From the NCBI GenBank assembly GCA_023389295.1, contig JAEWEO010000114.1:1-6047 (forward strand): a DNA stretch of 6,047 bases, given 5' to 3'. The position numbers and the translations under genes are program-made. The notes beneath the pieces were generated by a model. That model was not told the origin of the DNA. It made no database searches and saw only the letters and a program-made list of their open reading frames with translations. This DNA comes from Bacillota bacterium (GTDB lineage Bacteria; Bacillota; Clostridia; Lachnospirales; Lachnospiraceae). Shown in pieces: positions 1 to 5,898 of this stretch. The stretch's first letter is position 1, and each line of letters starts with the position of its first letter.

Positions 1-1111
1 TCTTATAAAAAGGTAAGGCCACGATCTCAGCTGCTATTCTTCTTCCTCGAACATCTACTTCCAGTTGCGTCCCGATATCACTATACTCAACCGGTATCAA
101 TGCCATGGCAACTGGGCGACCAAGATAAGGGCAATGGGTTCCTGAGGTCGTAGTTCCAAGCAGCTTGCTACCATAGTAGATGGGACATCCTTCTCTTGCA
201 ATTCCTCGACCTGTAATACTAAGACCTACTCTTTTGATTTTTGGCTTCCCCCTAGTTGCTAACCCATCTTTGCCAATGAAGTCCTCCTTTTCCATCTTAA
301 CTGCAAAATCTAGCCCTGTTTCCATAGGAGATATGGTATCATCCATCTCATGTCCGTACAAAGGCATTGCCGCTTCTAGACGTAGTGTATCTCTTGCACC
401 AAGTCCACAGGGAATAACAAGGTTATCACCTTCCTCTGCATTACCTTTCATACCCCTATAATGTCCTGCTTCCAGTATCGCATTCCAAAGCTTCTCAACG
501 TGGTCGTTGGCACAGTAGATTTCATAACCATCCTCACCGGTATATCCTGTCTTAGATACCAAGCAGGATACACCTCCTACATCGACATGATCCTTAAAGC
601 TATAATACTTAATCGGAAGATCTTCTTCCCTAGCAATTCTACATAGAATTTCCTTCGATCTTGGTCCTTGCAGAGCAACTTGAGCTACTTCATCGGAAAT
701 GTCTTTGAATTCTACCTCTCCAACCAAATGCCATTTCATCCATTCCACGTCTTTTAGTCGGTTTGACGCATTGATTACGATAAGATATTCATCTTCTTTT
801 TTGCGATAAACCAACAGATCATCTACAACTCCACCATTATAGTTGCACATGGGGCTATATTTGACCTGACCATCGTACATTCGGCTAAAATCATTGGTTA
901 ATAGCCTCTGTACATTAAGAAATGCATCCTTCCCCCTTAAAATCACCTCACCCATATGGGAAACATCAAACAGACCTGCTGATGTTCTGACTGCCATATG
1001 TTCTGCAATCACGCCGCTTTCATACTGTACCGGTAGCAGATATCCTGCAAACGGTACAATCTTTCCTCCTGCCCTTACATGGCACTCATAAAGAGGAGTT
1101 TTCTTTTCCAT
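1..1111 (-). CDS. gcvT: Aminomethyltransferase, glycine cleavage system T protein (3' end just cut by window edge)
   Basis: This cytosolic enzyme takes the aminomethyl group from lipoylated H protein, gives its methylene to tetrahydrofolate and releases ammonia. I translated the minus strand from ATG at 1111 and found 370 uninterrupted codons, ending LPFYK at the window edge, so only the last residue or so and the stop are missing. Family signatures: FAGYLLPVQY (21-30), FDVSHMGEV (48-56), NGGVVDDLLVYR (92-103, with the conserved Asp at about 97), TGYTGEDGYEIY (188-199) and GLGARDTLRLEAAMPLYG (236-253). GGAGG at 1117-1121 lies 5 nt before the ATG and fixes the start. About a dozen residues (roughly 217-231, acidic and Gly-rich) sit just before IPCGLGARD, where most T proteins have a short turn. 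The glycine riboswitch upstream confirms the call. The rest of a gcv operon (gcvH, gcvPA, gcvPB) would lie beyond the left edge, which is inference. Confidence 0.96.
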   Translation of the reverse strand, partial: MEKKTPLYECHVRAGGKIVPFAGYLLPVQYESGVIAEHMAVRTSAGLFDVSHMGEVILRGKDAFLNVQRLLTNDFSRMYDGQVKYSPMCNYNGGVVDDLLVYRKKEDEYLIVINASNRLKDVEWMKWHLVGEVEFKDISDEVAQVALQGPRSKEILCRIAREEDLPIKYYSFKDHVDVGGVSCLVSKTGYTGEDGYEIYCANDHVEKLWNAILEAGHYRGMKGNAEEGDNLVIPCGLGARDTLRLEAAMPLYGHEMDDTISPMETGLDFAVKMEKEDFIGKDGLATRGKPKIKRVGLSITGRGIAREGCPIYYGSKLLGTTTSGTHCPYLGRPVAMALIPVEYSDIGTQLEVDVRGRRIAAEIVALPFYK

Positions 1112-1173
1112 AGCACCCTCCTTTTGGCCTCTTACGGCCCTTAGATACTTCAACTGCATTCTATTAATGCCGT

Positions 1174-1224
1174 ATCATGATAAGATAAATACAAATCAAC
1201 AGGAGTAACCTTTCTTATCATGAT
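1174..1224. repeat. Perfect 12-bp inverted repeat in the gcvT leader
   Basis: ATCATGATAAGA (1174-1185) and TCTTATCATGAT (1213-1224) are exact reverse complements around a 27-nt spacer. Each arm contains ATCATGAT, itself a palindrome. In the gcvT transcript this would form an AU-rich stem between the riboswitch terminator and the ribosome binding site. It could be an mRNA hairpin or a paired DNA operator, and the sequence does not decide. Two smaller hairpins lie closer to the gene: GCATT/AATGC at 1156-1170 and GGCC/GGCC at 1126-1139. Confidence 0.7.
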
Positions 1225-1227
1225 TTT

Positions 1228-1300
1228 GTACGTCTTTTTTGTTGAAATATAAGTTATTTGATTTGATCAACCTATTTTTTCACAACAAAAAAAGACGTAC
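1228..1300. repeat. 17/18-bp inverted repeat enclosing the tail of the riboswitch terminator
   Basis: The 17-nt arm 1228-1244 is the reverse complement of 1283-1300 apart from one extra A in a run, with a 38-nt AT-rich loop. The right arm is exactly the 3' half and T-run of the riboswitch terminator. A transcript that reads through could therefore refold the terminator tail with this downstream copy. No T-run follows either outer end, so it is not an additional terminator for either strand in itself. Confidence 0.8.
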
Positions 1301-1318
1301 TGAAATAATCAATACGCC
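1287..1318 (-). terminator. Riboswitch-controlled intrinsic terminator upstream of gcvT
   Basis: On the minus strand GGCGTATTGA (1309-1318) pairs with TCAGTACGTC (1294-1303) around a TTATT loop. This gives a 10-bp stem with two G-U pairs, followed at once by seven T (1287-1293). Its 5' arm starts inside the closing stem of aptamer 2, so the two structures exclude each other. It lies about 175 nt before the gcvT start and is the natural expression platform of the riboswitch. Confidence 0.9.
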
Positions 1319-1506
1319 TCTGTATGTTTACCTGAAAGATTCTCTCCTGCTTTGCAATTTGATACTAACAAAAACAGGAGATTGCTTCTTCGGTGCCAAA
1401 TCGCTTTCCAGAGAATCGTCCAAACCTGGTCCTTTTGCCTGAGAGTTTTCGCATTCCCCTTCGGCGCCCTGCCAAAAAATTATAAGCAAGGTCTCTCCCA
1501 GATTCT
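1318..1506 (-). ncRNA. Tandem glycine riboswitch (two aptamers) in the gcvT leader
   Basis: Read on the minus strand, this has the two-aptamer glycine riboswitch layout. Aptamer 1 (about 1412-1506) has P1 strands AGAATC (1501-1506) and GATTCT (1412-1417), the core GGCGCCGAAG (1460-1469) and CTCAGGCAAAAGGAC (about 1429-1443). Aptamer 2 (about 1318-1413) has GGCACCGAAGAAGC (1384-1397), a P3 stem CTCCTG/CAGGAG, TTTCAGGTAAAC, and closing strands CTCTG (1409-1413) and CAGAG (1318-1322). Aptamer 2 P1 can extend through a wobble pair and, past a 2-nt bulge, ACG (1417-1419) with CGT (1314-1316). These last bases also belong to the terminator, so glycine binding should block termination and switch gcvT on. 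The class and its usual ON logic are established. The pairing overlap is read here, and the switching direction is inferred. Confidence 0.95.
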
Positions 1507-1524
1507 TCATCCGATTATACTATT

Positions 1525-1553
1525 ATTATATTCTCATCATGAAATAAAGTCAA
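1525..1553 (-). promoter_or_regulatory. Sigma-A promoter of gcvT and its riboswitch
   Basis: On the minus strand TTGACT (1548-1553) and TATAAT (1525-1530) are separated by exactly 17 nt, a near-perfect housekeeping promoter. The start point would be near 1518, about 12 nt before the first P1 strand of aptamer 1, so the riboswitch is at the very 5' end of the transcript. The spacer contains the 7-mer ATCATGA (1536-1542 on plus), which also occurs in both arms of the leader inverted repeat further downstream. Confidence 0.88.
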
Positions 1554-1710
1554 TAAAAGGTGGCTCCAGGGATAAATTTTCGTAAATTTTTCTAGTTACT
1601 TTCTTGGAAACATTATTAAAACTTTTTATATTACTCCCTACCTTTGACTTCTTTAAAAAGCTGAGTAGTGACAGGTTCCATTTTATAGTAACCTCTTATT
1701 TGCCCTATCA

Positions 1711-1716
1711 TATAAT
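1711..1716 (+). promoter_or_regulatory. Probable -10 element of the ABC transporter operon
   Basis: A perfect TATAAT lies 28 nt before the ATPase start codon. No good -35 hexamer stands 16-19 nt upstream, where the sequence is roughly TAGTAA/GTAACC, so the promoter may be weak or need an activator. The rest of 1554-1744, between the divergent promoters, is AT-rich. It holds a short repeat AGGTT/AACCT (1673-1694) just upstream of the -10 and no riboswitch that I recognise. Confidence 0.5.
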
Positions 1717-1744
1717 ACTATATAAACAAATATGGAGGAATACT

Positions 1745-2536
1745 ATGGGCGAATTACTTAAAATTGATCACCTAAGTTATACCTATCATAGTCTTGAAGG
1801 GGAAACACCGGCGTTATTCGATGTTTCTTTTTCCGTGATGGAAGGTGAATTCGTTGCAATTGTTGGTCCCAGCGGTTGTGGTAAATCCACCCTTCTGTCT
1901 CTGGTAGCTGGCCTTATCTCTCCCAGTAGTGGATCTTTATATATCAATGGAAAGGACATAAAATCCTCCGGCAAGAACATCGGTTATATGCTACAGAAGG
2001 ATCATCTTCTAGATTGGCGTACTACCTTAAGAAATGTTACACTTGGTCTGGAAATACAGCATAAGCTGTCTGAAGACAGTTATGTCCAAATAGATGAGAT
2101 GTTAAATACCTACGGTCTAATCACCTTTAAAAATTCCTATCCATCGGAATTATCCGGAGGTATGAGACAACGGGCTGCACTAATCCGCACTCTTTTATTG
2201 GAACCGGATATCTTACTGCTAGATGAGCCCTTTTCAGCCCTTGATTATCAAACGCGACTAGAAGTAGCTGATGATATCTGGGGTATTCTTCGTAAAGAAA
2301 AGAAAACTGCTATTTTAATTACTCATGATATCTCAGAGGCAATCAGTATGGCAGATAGGGTAATTGTTCTATCTTCCCGTCCAGGTACAGTAAAACAGAT
2401 TATTGACATCCATCTTTCCATAGATAACCGTACTCCTTTTGCGAGCAGAAGTGCACCTGAATTCAAAGAGTATTTTAATCAAATATGGAAGGAGTTAAAT
2501 CATCATGAGCAGGAAAAGCAAACGAGTTGGGACTGA
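1745..2536 (+). CDS. ABC importer ATP-binding protein, nitrate/sulfonate/taurine (SsuB/TauB/ThiZ-like) family
   Basis: This 263-residue cytoplasmic ATPase energises an importer with the permease encoded next to it. In order it shows Walker A GPSGCGKST (41-49), Q-loop Gln84 in MLQKDHLLDW, signature LSGGMRQRAALIR (136-148), Walker B ILLLDEP (156-162), D-loop SALD and switch His194 in LITHDISEA. The Q-loop context and QRAALIRTLL are typical of the NitT/TauT class, and the length is normal. The frame is open back to 1604, but I choose ATG 1745 because GGAGG (1734-1738) sits 6 nt before it and the family's N-terminal beta strand starts there. The stop overlaps the permease gene by 32 nt, indicating translational coupling. 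Substrate cannot be told: sulfonates, nitrate, taurine, thiamine precursors or others are possible, and no binding protein is nearby. Confidence 0.93.
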   Translation: MGELLKIDHLSYTYHSLEGETPALFDVSFSVMEGEFVAIVGPSGCGKSTLLSLVAGLISPSSGSLYINGKDIKSSGKNIGYMLQKDHLLDWRTTLRNVTLGLEIQHKLSEDSYVQIDEMLNTYGLITFKNSYPSELSGGMRQRAALIRTLLLEPDILLLDEPFSALDYQTRLEVADDIWGILRKEKKTAILITHDISEAISMADRVIVLSSRPGTVKQIIDIHLSIDNRTPFASRSAPEFKEYFNQIWKELNHHEQEKQTSWD

Positions 2537-3329
2537 AAGCTTAGGAATTTCCGCCGCTCAGCAGGCTTATGTAAGAAAGCACCTTATTAGACTCCGTTGG
2601 GTTCGATTTTATCAAATCATCATACTTGTATGTTTTATCGCCACATGGGAGATAACTGCTCAGCTTGGTATCTTAAACTCCTTTATTTTCTCCAGTCCCT
2701 CCAGAGTATGCAAAACAATTTTTGATATGGCCTCTACCGGACAACTATTCTATCATGTCGGTATTACTTTATTAGAAACCCTTTTCAGTTTTGCATTAGT
2801 TAATGTACTTGGCATATTAATTGCCATAATTCTATGGTGGAATAACAGTATTTCCAGAGTTCTGGAGCCATACCTCATTGTACTCAACAGCCTACCAAAA
2901 TCAGCTCTTGCTCCGGTATTCATTGTATGGCTGGGTAATAATATGAAGACAATTATTGTAGCCGCCATCTCGGTTGCAGTTTTTGGTACCATTATTAATT
3001 TATACTCTGACTTTAAGGAAGTTGAACAGGATAAAATAAAGCTAATCTATACCTTAGGAGGTACAAAACGGGATGTACTGTTAAGGGTAATCCTCCCATC
3101 GAATATTGCCTCCATTATCAGTTTGATGAAAGTAAATATTGGTCTTTCTCTAGTAGGTGTTATTATCGGTGAATTCCTAGCTGCCAAAGCAGGTCTTGGT
3201 TACCTGATTATATATGGAAGTCAAGTATTTAAGTTAGACTGGGTAATCATGTCAATCGTCATTCTTTGTGTGGTTGCAACCGGGTTATATAAATCCTTAA
3301 CTTATTTCGAGAAAAAATTCTCAAAATAA
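2505..3329 (+). CDS. ABC importer permease, SsuC/TauC-like (BPD_transp_1)
   Basis: This 274-residue inner-membrane subunit forms the import channel with the ATPase encoded upstream. After a basic N-terminus of about 35 residues, hydrophobic segments lie at roughly 36-55, 86-111, 120-141, 147-165, 210-228 and 246-262. The cytoplasmic coupling (EAA) loop, which docks on the ATPase, is at about 172-205, with TLGGTKRDVLLRVILP (183-198) matching the usual A-LGA-----F--V-LP pattern. NSLPKSALAPVFIVWLG (128-144) and GEFLAAKAGLGYLI (222-235) are also characteristic of NitT/TauT permeases. AAGGAG at 2489-2494 lies 10 nt before the ATG, inside the ATPase gene. The gene is intact, but parts of it recur in degraded form at 3541-3786. 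A binding protein would usually follow in such operons and is absent. Confidence 0.93.
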   Translation: MSRKSKRVGTESLGISAAQQAYVRKHLIRLRWVRFYQIIILVCFIATWEITAQLGILNSFIFSSPSRVCKTIFDMASTGQLFYHVGITLLETLFSFALVNVLGILIAIILWWNNSISRVLEPYLIVLNSLPKSALAPVFIVWLGNNMKTIIVAAISVAVFGTIINLYSDFKEVEQDKIKLIYTLGGTKRDVLLRVILPSNIASIISLMKVNIGLSLVGVIIGEFLAAKAGLGYLIIYGSQVFKLDWVIMSIVILCVVATGLYKSLTYFEKKFSK

Positions 3330-3355
3330 CCTCTTTCCAAATTTGCTTCCTCACA

Positions 3356-3397
3356 GGCTGCTCCCTTTCTCGGAGTAGCCATACATAGCTGTTTTTT
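3356..3397 (+). terminator. Probable terminator of the ABC operon
   Basis: GGCTGCTCC (3356-3364) pairs with GGAGTAGCC (3372-3380) over a 7-nt loop, giving nine pairs including one G-U. Six T follow at 3392-3397, but 11 nt after the stem rather than directly. ACA/TGT just outside could extend the structure towards the T-run. It lies 27 nt after the permease stop. The T-run spacing is the weak point. Confidence 0.55.
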
Positions 3398-3540
3398 CAA
3401 TAAATAAACATATGTCATTCTTTTTGATATAAACTAAATACATTCACTTTTAAGCAAGGTTATTCCTTCAGCAGATTTACTTTTAATACCTCTATTCTTT
3501 TAATCTAACCTTCATTTAATATTTCTTGTTTTTCTATTGT
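3398..3540. other. AT-rich spacer without recognisable gene
   Basis: No open reading frame with a ribosome binding site and no stable hairpin is visible here. It separates the ABC operon terminator from the permease relic. Similarity to the permease gene may begin a few bases before 3541, but I could not align the permease N-terminus convincingly further upstream. Confidence 0.5.
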
Positions 3541-3786
3541 GTTCGTATTTCTTCCAGATCATCATCCTAGTCAGTTTTATCGCTACATGGGAGAAACTGC
3601 ACAGCTTGGTATCTTGAATTTCTTATGTTCTTTTGTCCCTCCGGAACATGAAAAACGATAATTCAAACTAAGTAATCATATGAAGACGATTATTATAGCA
3701 ACGATGTCGGTTGCCATTTTTGGCACTATAATAAGCTTTATTCCAGTTTAAAACGGTAGAGGAAATGAGCAAAAAACTATCTACCA
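3541..3786 (+). pseudogene. Decayed partial copy of the ABC permease gene
   Basis: Two blocks match the intact permease in order and orientation. Block 1 (3541 to about 3660) corresponds to about 2601-2715 and still reads FQIII, then SFIATWE and, after a one-base deletion, TAQLGILN. It shares the exact 14-mer CAGCTTGGTATCTT (3602-3615 against 2661-2674). Block 2 (about 3671-3786) corresponds to about 2933-3048 and reads MKTIIIATMSVAIFGTII, then after a further shift FKTVEE, against FKEVEQ in the intact gene. Roughly 220 bp between the blocks are missing. There is no start codon with a ribosome binding site, and the frame is broken at least twice. Divergence is well beyond a recent duplication. 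It is either an old tandem duplicate or the remnant of a related second permease gene. Confidence 0.88.
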
Positions 3787-3827
3787 TACATGAAACACAT
3801 TTACATACATGTATGATAGATAGTTTT
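3771..3827 (-). terminator. Long AU-rich terminator hairpin after the Cthe_2159-family gene
   Basis: On the minus strand a 20-nt arm (3808-3827) pairs along its whole length with 3773-3792, with one G-U pair and a 15-nt loop, and the transcript then continues in a run of six T covering 3771-3776. On the plus strand the same position is a C-A mismatch and only four T lie at the 3' end, so the minus strand is favoured, although it may also stop traffic from the left. It starts 75 nt after the lipoprotein stop codon. Confidence 0.72.
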
Positions 3828-3902
3828 AACAACAATGAAAATAAGAATATGAGATCACTAAATTACAGGTTGTTCTGCATTATCTTGTACTAATGTATTA
3901 TC

Positions 3903-5876
3903 CTAATTTGTAGTATCTCCTTGACTTGTTGTATCACTTTGATTTGTCGTATCTTCCTGACTTGGCATCTCGCCTTGATTTGGCATAGTCCCCGGATCTG
4001 GCATCTCGCCTTGGTTTGGCATAGTCCCCAGATCTGGCATCTCGCCTTGGTTTGGCATAGTCCCCGGATCTGGCATCTCGCCTTGATTTGGCATATTGCC
4101 CCTATCATTTCTTCCTCCCATTCCTGGGGAGCTCATTCCACCTTGTACGTTACTTGTAACGACAGAAGATAGTGTTATTTCTTCTGACTGACTACCAGAA
4201 GTTAATGTATAAGTTGAACCATTTGTAAGCTCTGGGGAGCTAATTACAAGGGATTGATATTGCTTAGTTGGTGTATAAGAGATGATTGTATTTCCATCCG
4301 AATCTTTTAAACTTAATTCTGTTCCTGCCTCACTAGCGGAGGACAAATTATATAGGATGGAGTACTGTGTGGAACTATCTGAAAATCCCTGTGCCATACC
4401 TATGCTTCCAACGATTATTACCTTTCCACCTGTTATATTTGCTGTTCCATTATAATCTAAGCCTGAATCTCCACCACTTGTCGGACCGCATATATAGGTA
4501 TTGCCACCGGAGATAAAGACTGAACCATTTGAATCGATTCCGTCTCCTGCTGCATTAATTGTAATGTTACCGCCGGATATCAAAATGTAGCAATTCGTAT
4601 TATTCTCCATATCACCACCCCCGCCAAAACCACCACCGTGGCCGAAACCACCACCGAAGCCACCACCCCCCATATCCTTTTGCGTAATATTATTATCTTT
4701 GGTTGCCGAGGAGTTTGCATCCACAGAGTTATCCGTATTCGCTGATGAATCTGGGGCCGTATTTTTATCTGTAGACGCAGATACTGAGTCAGTAGAATTA
4801 GCTGCAAGTTGTACTGCTGTTGTCAGTTGTTTTGCAGTATTAAGTTGTCCTGCTGTTGTCAGTTGATCCGCTGTACTTAGCTGTGTTGCTGTTTTATCAT
4901 TTACTATGTCATCTAGTGAATCTTCTCCTGTTACTGTTTTACTCGTCGTGGTAGTAATTCCGCTGGAAGCATTCATACCGTCATCTTGTGCGGTAATATC
5001 TATAGTTCCATCTTGAATAACAATCGCTGTTCCTTCAATTCCCTCCTGACAGCTAGTAACTGTAATTGTACCACCGCAGATATAGACATAACCTTTGGTT
5101 TCATCTTCATCATGCTTTGATTGTATACCATTGCCGGTATTAGAACTAAGCGTAAAGTTTCCGTCTTTAATTTTGACTGCATCTTTACCATTAATAGCAT
5201 CCTTAACTGCTGTTATATGATAAGTTCCTCCGGTGATTGCCAAGGTATCCTTGGAAAGTATACCATGCTTATAATTTGCTGTTATGTTCAAGGTACCTTG
5301 ACCATTTAACGTTAGGTCTGCCTTACTGAATATAACTCCATCAACCGTGTTATCATCGGATTGAACATATTCTTCTCCATCGGTTAATGTATTAATGGTA
5401 CCTTCATTTAACGTAATAAATACTTTATCTGCATTCTTAACATAGATGGGCGCCTGATCCTGACAATGAATGGTCACTCCATTTAGAACAAGTTGAACCT
5501 TATCATTATCTCCCACATCAACGATTATTTGACCATCCTCTAATGAGCCGGTCAGAAGATAGGTACCTTCCTCGGTAATCGTTAGTGTACTTGCATTAAC
5601 AGTAGCACCATTACCGGTTACCTCCATACTATCACCCTGTAAGGTTATCTTGGTTGCTGTACTCTCTTCGTATCCTACATCTAAATCATTTGCTGTAAAT
5701 TCGGTATCTACTATTATTTTACTATCTGAAATTTCTGTAGCCGTAATTTCTGCTTGCTTATCACTAGAATCTGTTGCTGAAATATCATTTCCAGAGTTAT
5801 TACCGGAAGAGCATCCATAGGTAAAACTCGATATTATTAGAAAAAGTGCGGCTAAATAATAATATTTCTTTCTCAT
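3903..5876 (-). CDS. Cthe_2159/DUF4353-family carbohydrate-binding beta-helix lipoprotein
   Basis: I read 657 residues from ATG 5876, chosen because GGAGGT (5883-5888) stands 6 nt before it and a signal peptide follows directly. A longer GTG start at 5912 would overlap the upstream gene and spoil the signal. Residues 1-21 are basic then hydrophobic and end TYG before Cys22, a somewhat atypical lipobox (Thr, not Leu, at -3), so a membrane-anchored lipoprotein is likely. About 60-305 and 425-565 carry repeated beta-helix turns (GGTYHITA, GGTITVTS, DGTIDITA, GGNITINA, GDGIDSNGSVFISGG), the pattern of the Cthe_2159 family, whose founding member binds polysaccharide. Between them lies a low-complexity insert: five TAxQL repeats (about 329-358), a Ser/Thr/Asn/Asp stretch and a Gly-Phe loop (402-421). 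The C-terminus is a 12-residue Met-Pro-Gly repeat (about 595-638) ending in DTT(N/S)Q units. Binding target is unknown. Confidence 0.88.
   Translation of the reverse strand: MRKKYYYLAALFLIISSFTYGCSSGNNSGNDISATDSSDKQAEITATEISDSKIIVDTEFTANDLDVGYEESTATKITLQGDSMEVTGNGATVNASTLTITEEGTYLLTGSLEDGQIIVDVGDNDKVQLVLNGVTIHCQDQAPIYVKNADKVFITLNEGTINTLTDGEEYVQSDDNTVDGVIFSKADLTLNGQGTLNITANYKHGILSKDTLAITGGTYHITAVKDAINGKDAVKIKDGNFTLSSNTGNGIQSKHDEDETKGYVYICGGTITVTSCQEGIEGTAIVIQDGTIDITAQDDGMNASSGITTTTSKTVTGEDSLDDIVNDKTATQLSTADQLTTAGQLNTAKQLTTAVQLAANSTDSVSASTDKNTAPDSSANTDNSVDANSSATKDNNITQKDMGGGGFGGGFGHGGGFGGGGDMENNTNCYILISGGNITINAAGDGIDSNGSVFISGGNTYICGPTSGGDSGLDYNGTANITGGKVIIVGSIGMAQGFSDSSTQYSILYNLSSASEAGTELSLKDSDGNTIISYTPTKQYQSLVISSPELTNGSTYTLTSGSQSEEITLSSVVTSNVQGGMSSPGMGGRNDRGNMPNQGEMPDPGTMPNQGEMPDLGTMPNQGEMPDPGTMPNQGEMPSQEDTTNQSDTTSQGDTTN
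3964..4095 (-). repeat. 36-bp in-frame tandem repeat (about 3.6 copies)
   Basis: Units start at 3964, 4000, 4036 and 4072. The first three differ by one or two bases and the fourth diverges after about 24 bases. Each codes for 12 residues, GEMPDPGTMPNQ in the protein (one copy has Leu for Pro). The near-identity of DNA units points to recent expansion or homogenisation. The Pro/Gly-rich tail may be an extended wall-spanning or spacer segment. Confidence 0.93.
4807..4896 (-). repeat. 18-bp in-frame tandem repeat (five copies)
   Basis: Five 18-bp units start at 4807, 4825, 4843, 4861 and 4879, each coding for a hexapeptide of the type TAxQLx (TATQLS, TADQLT, TAGQLN, TAKQLT, TAVQLA). Units 1 and 3 are almost the same, which suggests a former 36-bp doublet. 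It lies inside the disordered insert between the two beta-helix halves. Confidence 0.9.
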
Positions 5877-5898
5877 CGCATTACCTCCATCCATTGTG

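Noticed and set aside
180..1091. Three plus-strand open frames of 61-93 codons
   Set aside because: All lie antisense inside the well-supported gcvT gene and match nothing I recognise.
1328..1585. Short open frames on both strands over the gcvT leader
   Set aside because: They cover the riboswitch, whose conserved RNA core explains the sequence; no start has a credible ribosome binding site.
1644..1649. TTGACT as -35 of the ABC operon promoter
   Set aside because: No -10-like hexamer stands 16-18 nt downstream, and the TATAAT at 1711 is far too distant.
1604..1744. 47-codon N-terminal extension of the ATPase
   Set aside because: The frame is open, but there is no ribosome binding site at 1604, the extension covers the TATAAT, and the family N-terminus and GGAGG both point to 1745.
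1604..1744. TPP riboswitch before the ABC operon, expected if it imported thiamine precursors
   Set aside because: None of the conserved TPP core (CUGAGA, ACCUGAUCUGG-like) is present, so thiamine specificity is not supported.
3460..3540. Upstream extension of the permease relic (CAGCAGA near 3469 against CAGCAGGC near 2559)
   Set aside because: The match is short and the distance to the next block differs by about 30 nt, so it could be chance in AT-rich DNA.
3964..4095. Possible CRISPR-like array, from regular 36-bp periodicity
   Set aside because: Units are adjacent with no unique spacers, and they code for a regular peptide in frame.
3921..4172. Plus-strand open frame with a striking Trp-His-Leu-Ala repeat
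   Set aside because: It is the antisense reading of the 36-bp repeat of the lipoprotein gene; it has no ribosome binding site and its repeat follows wholly from the other strand.
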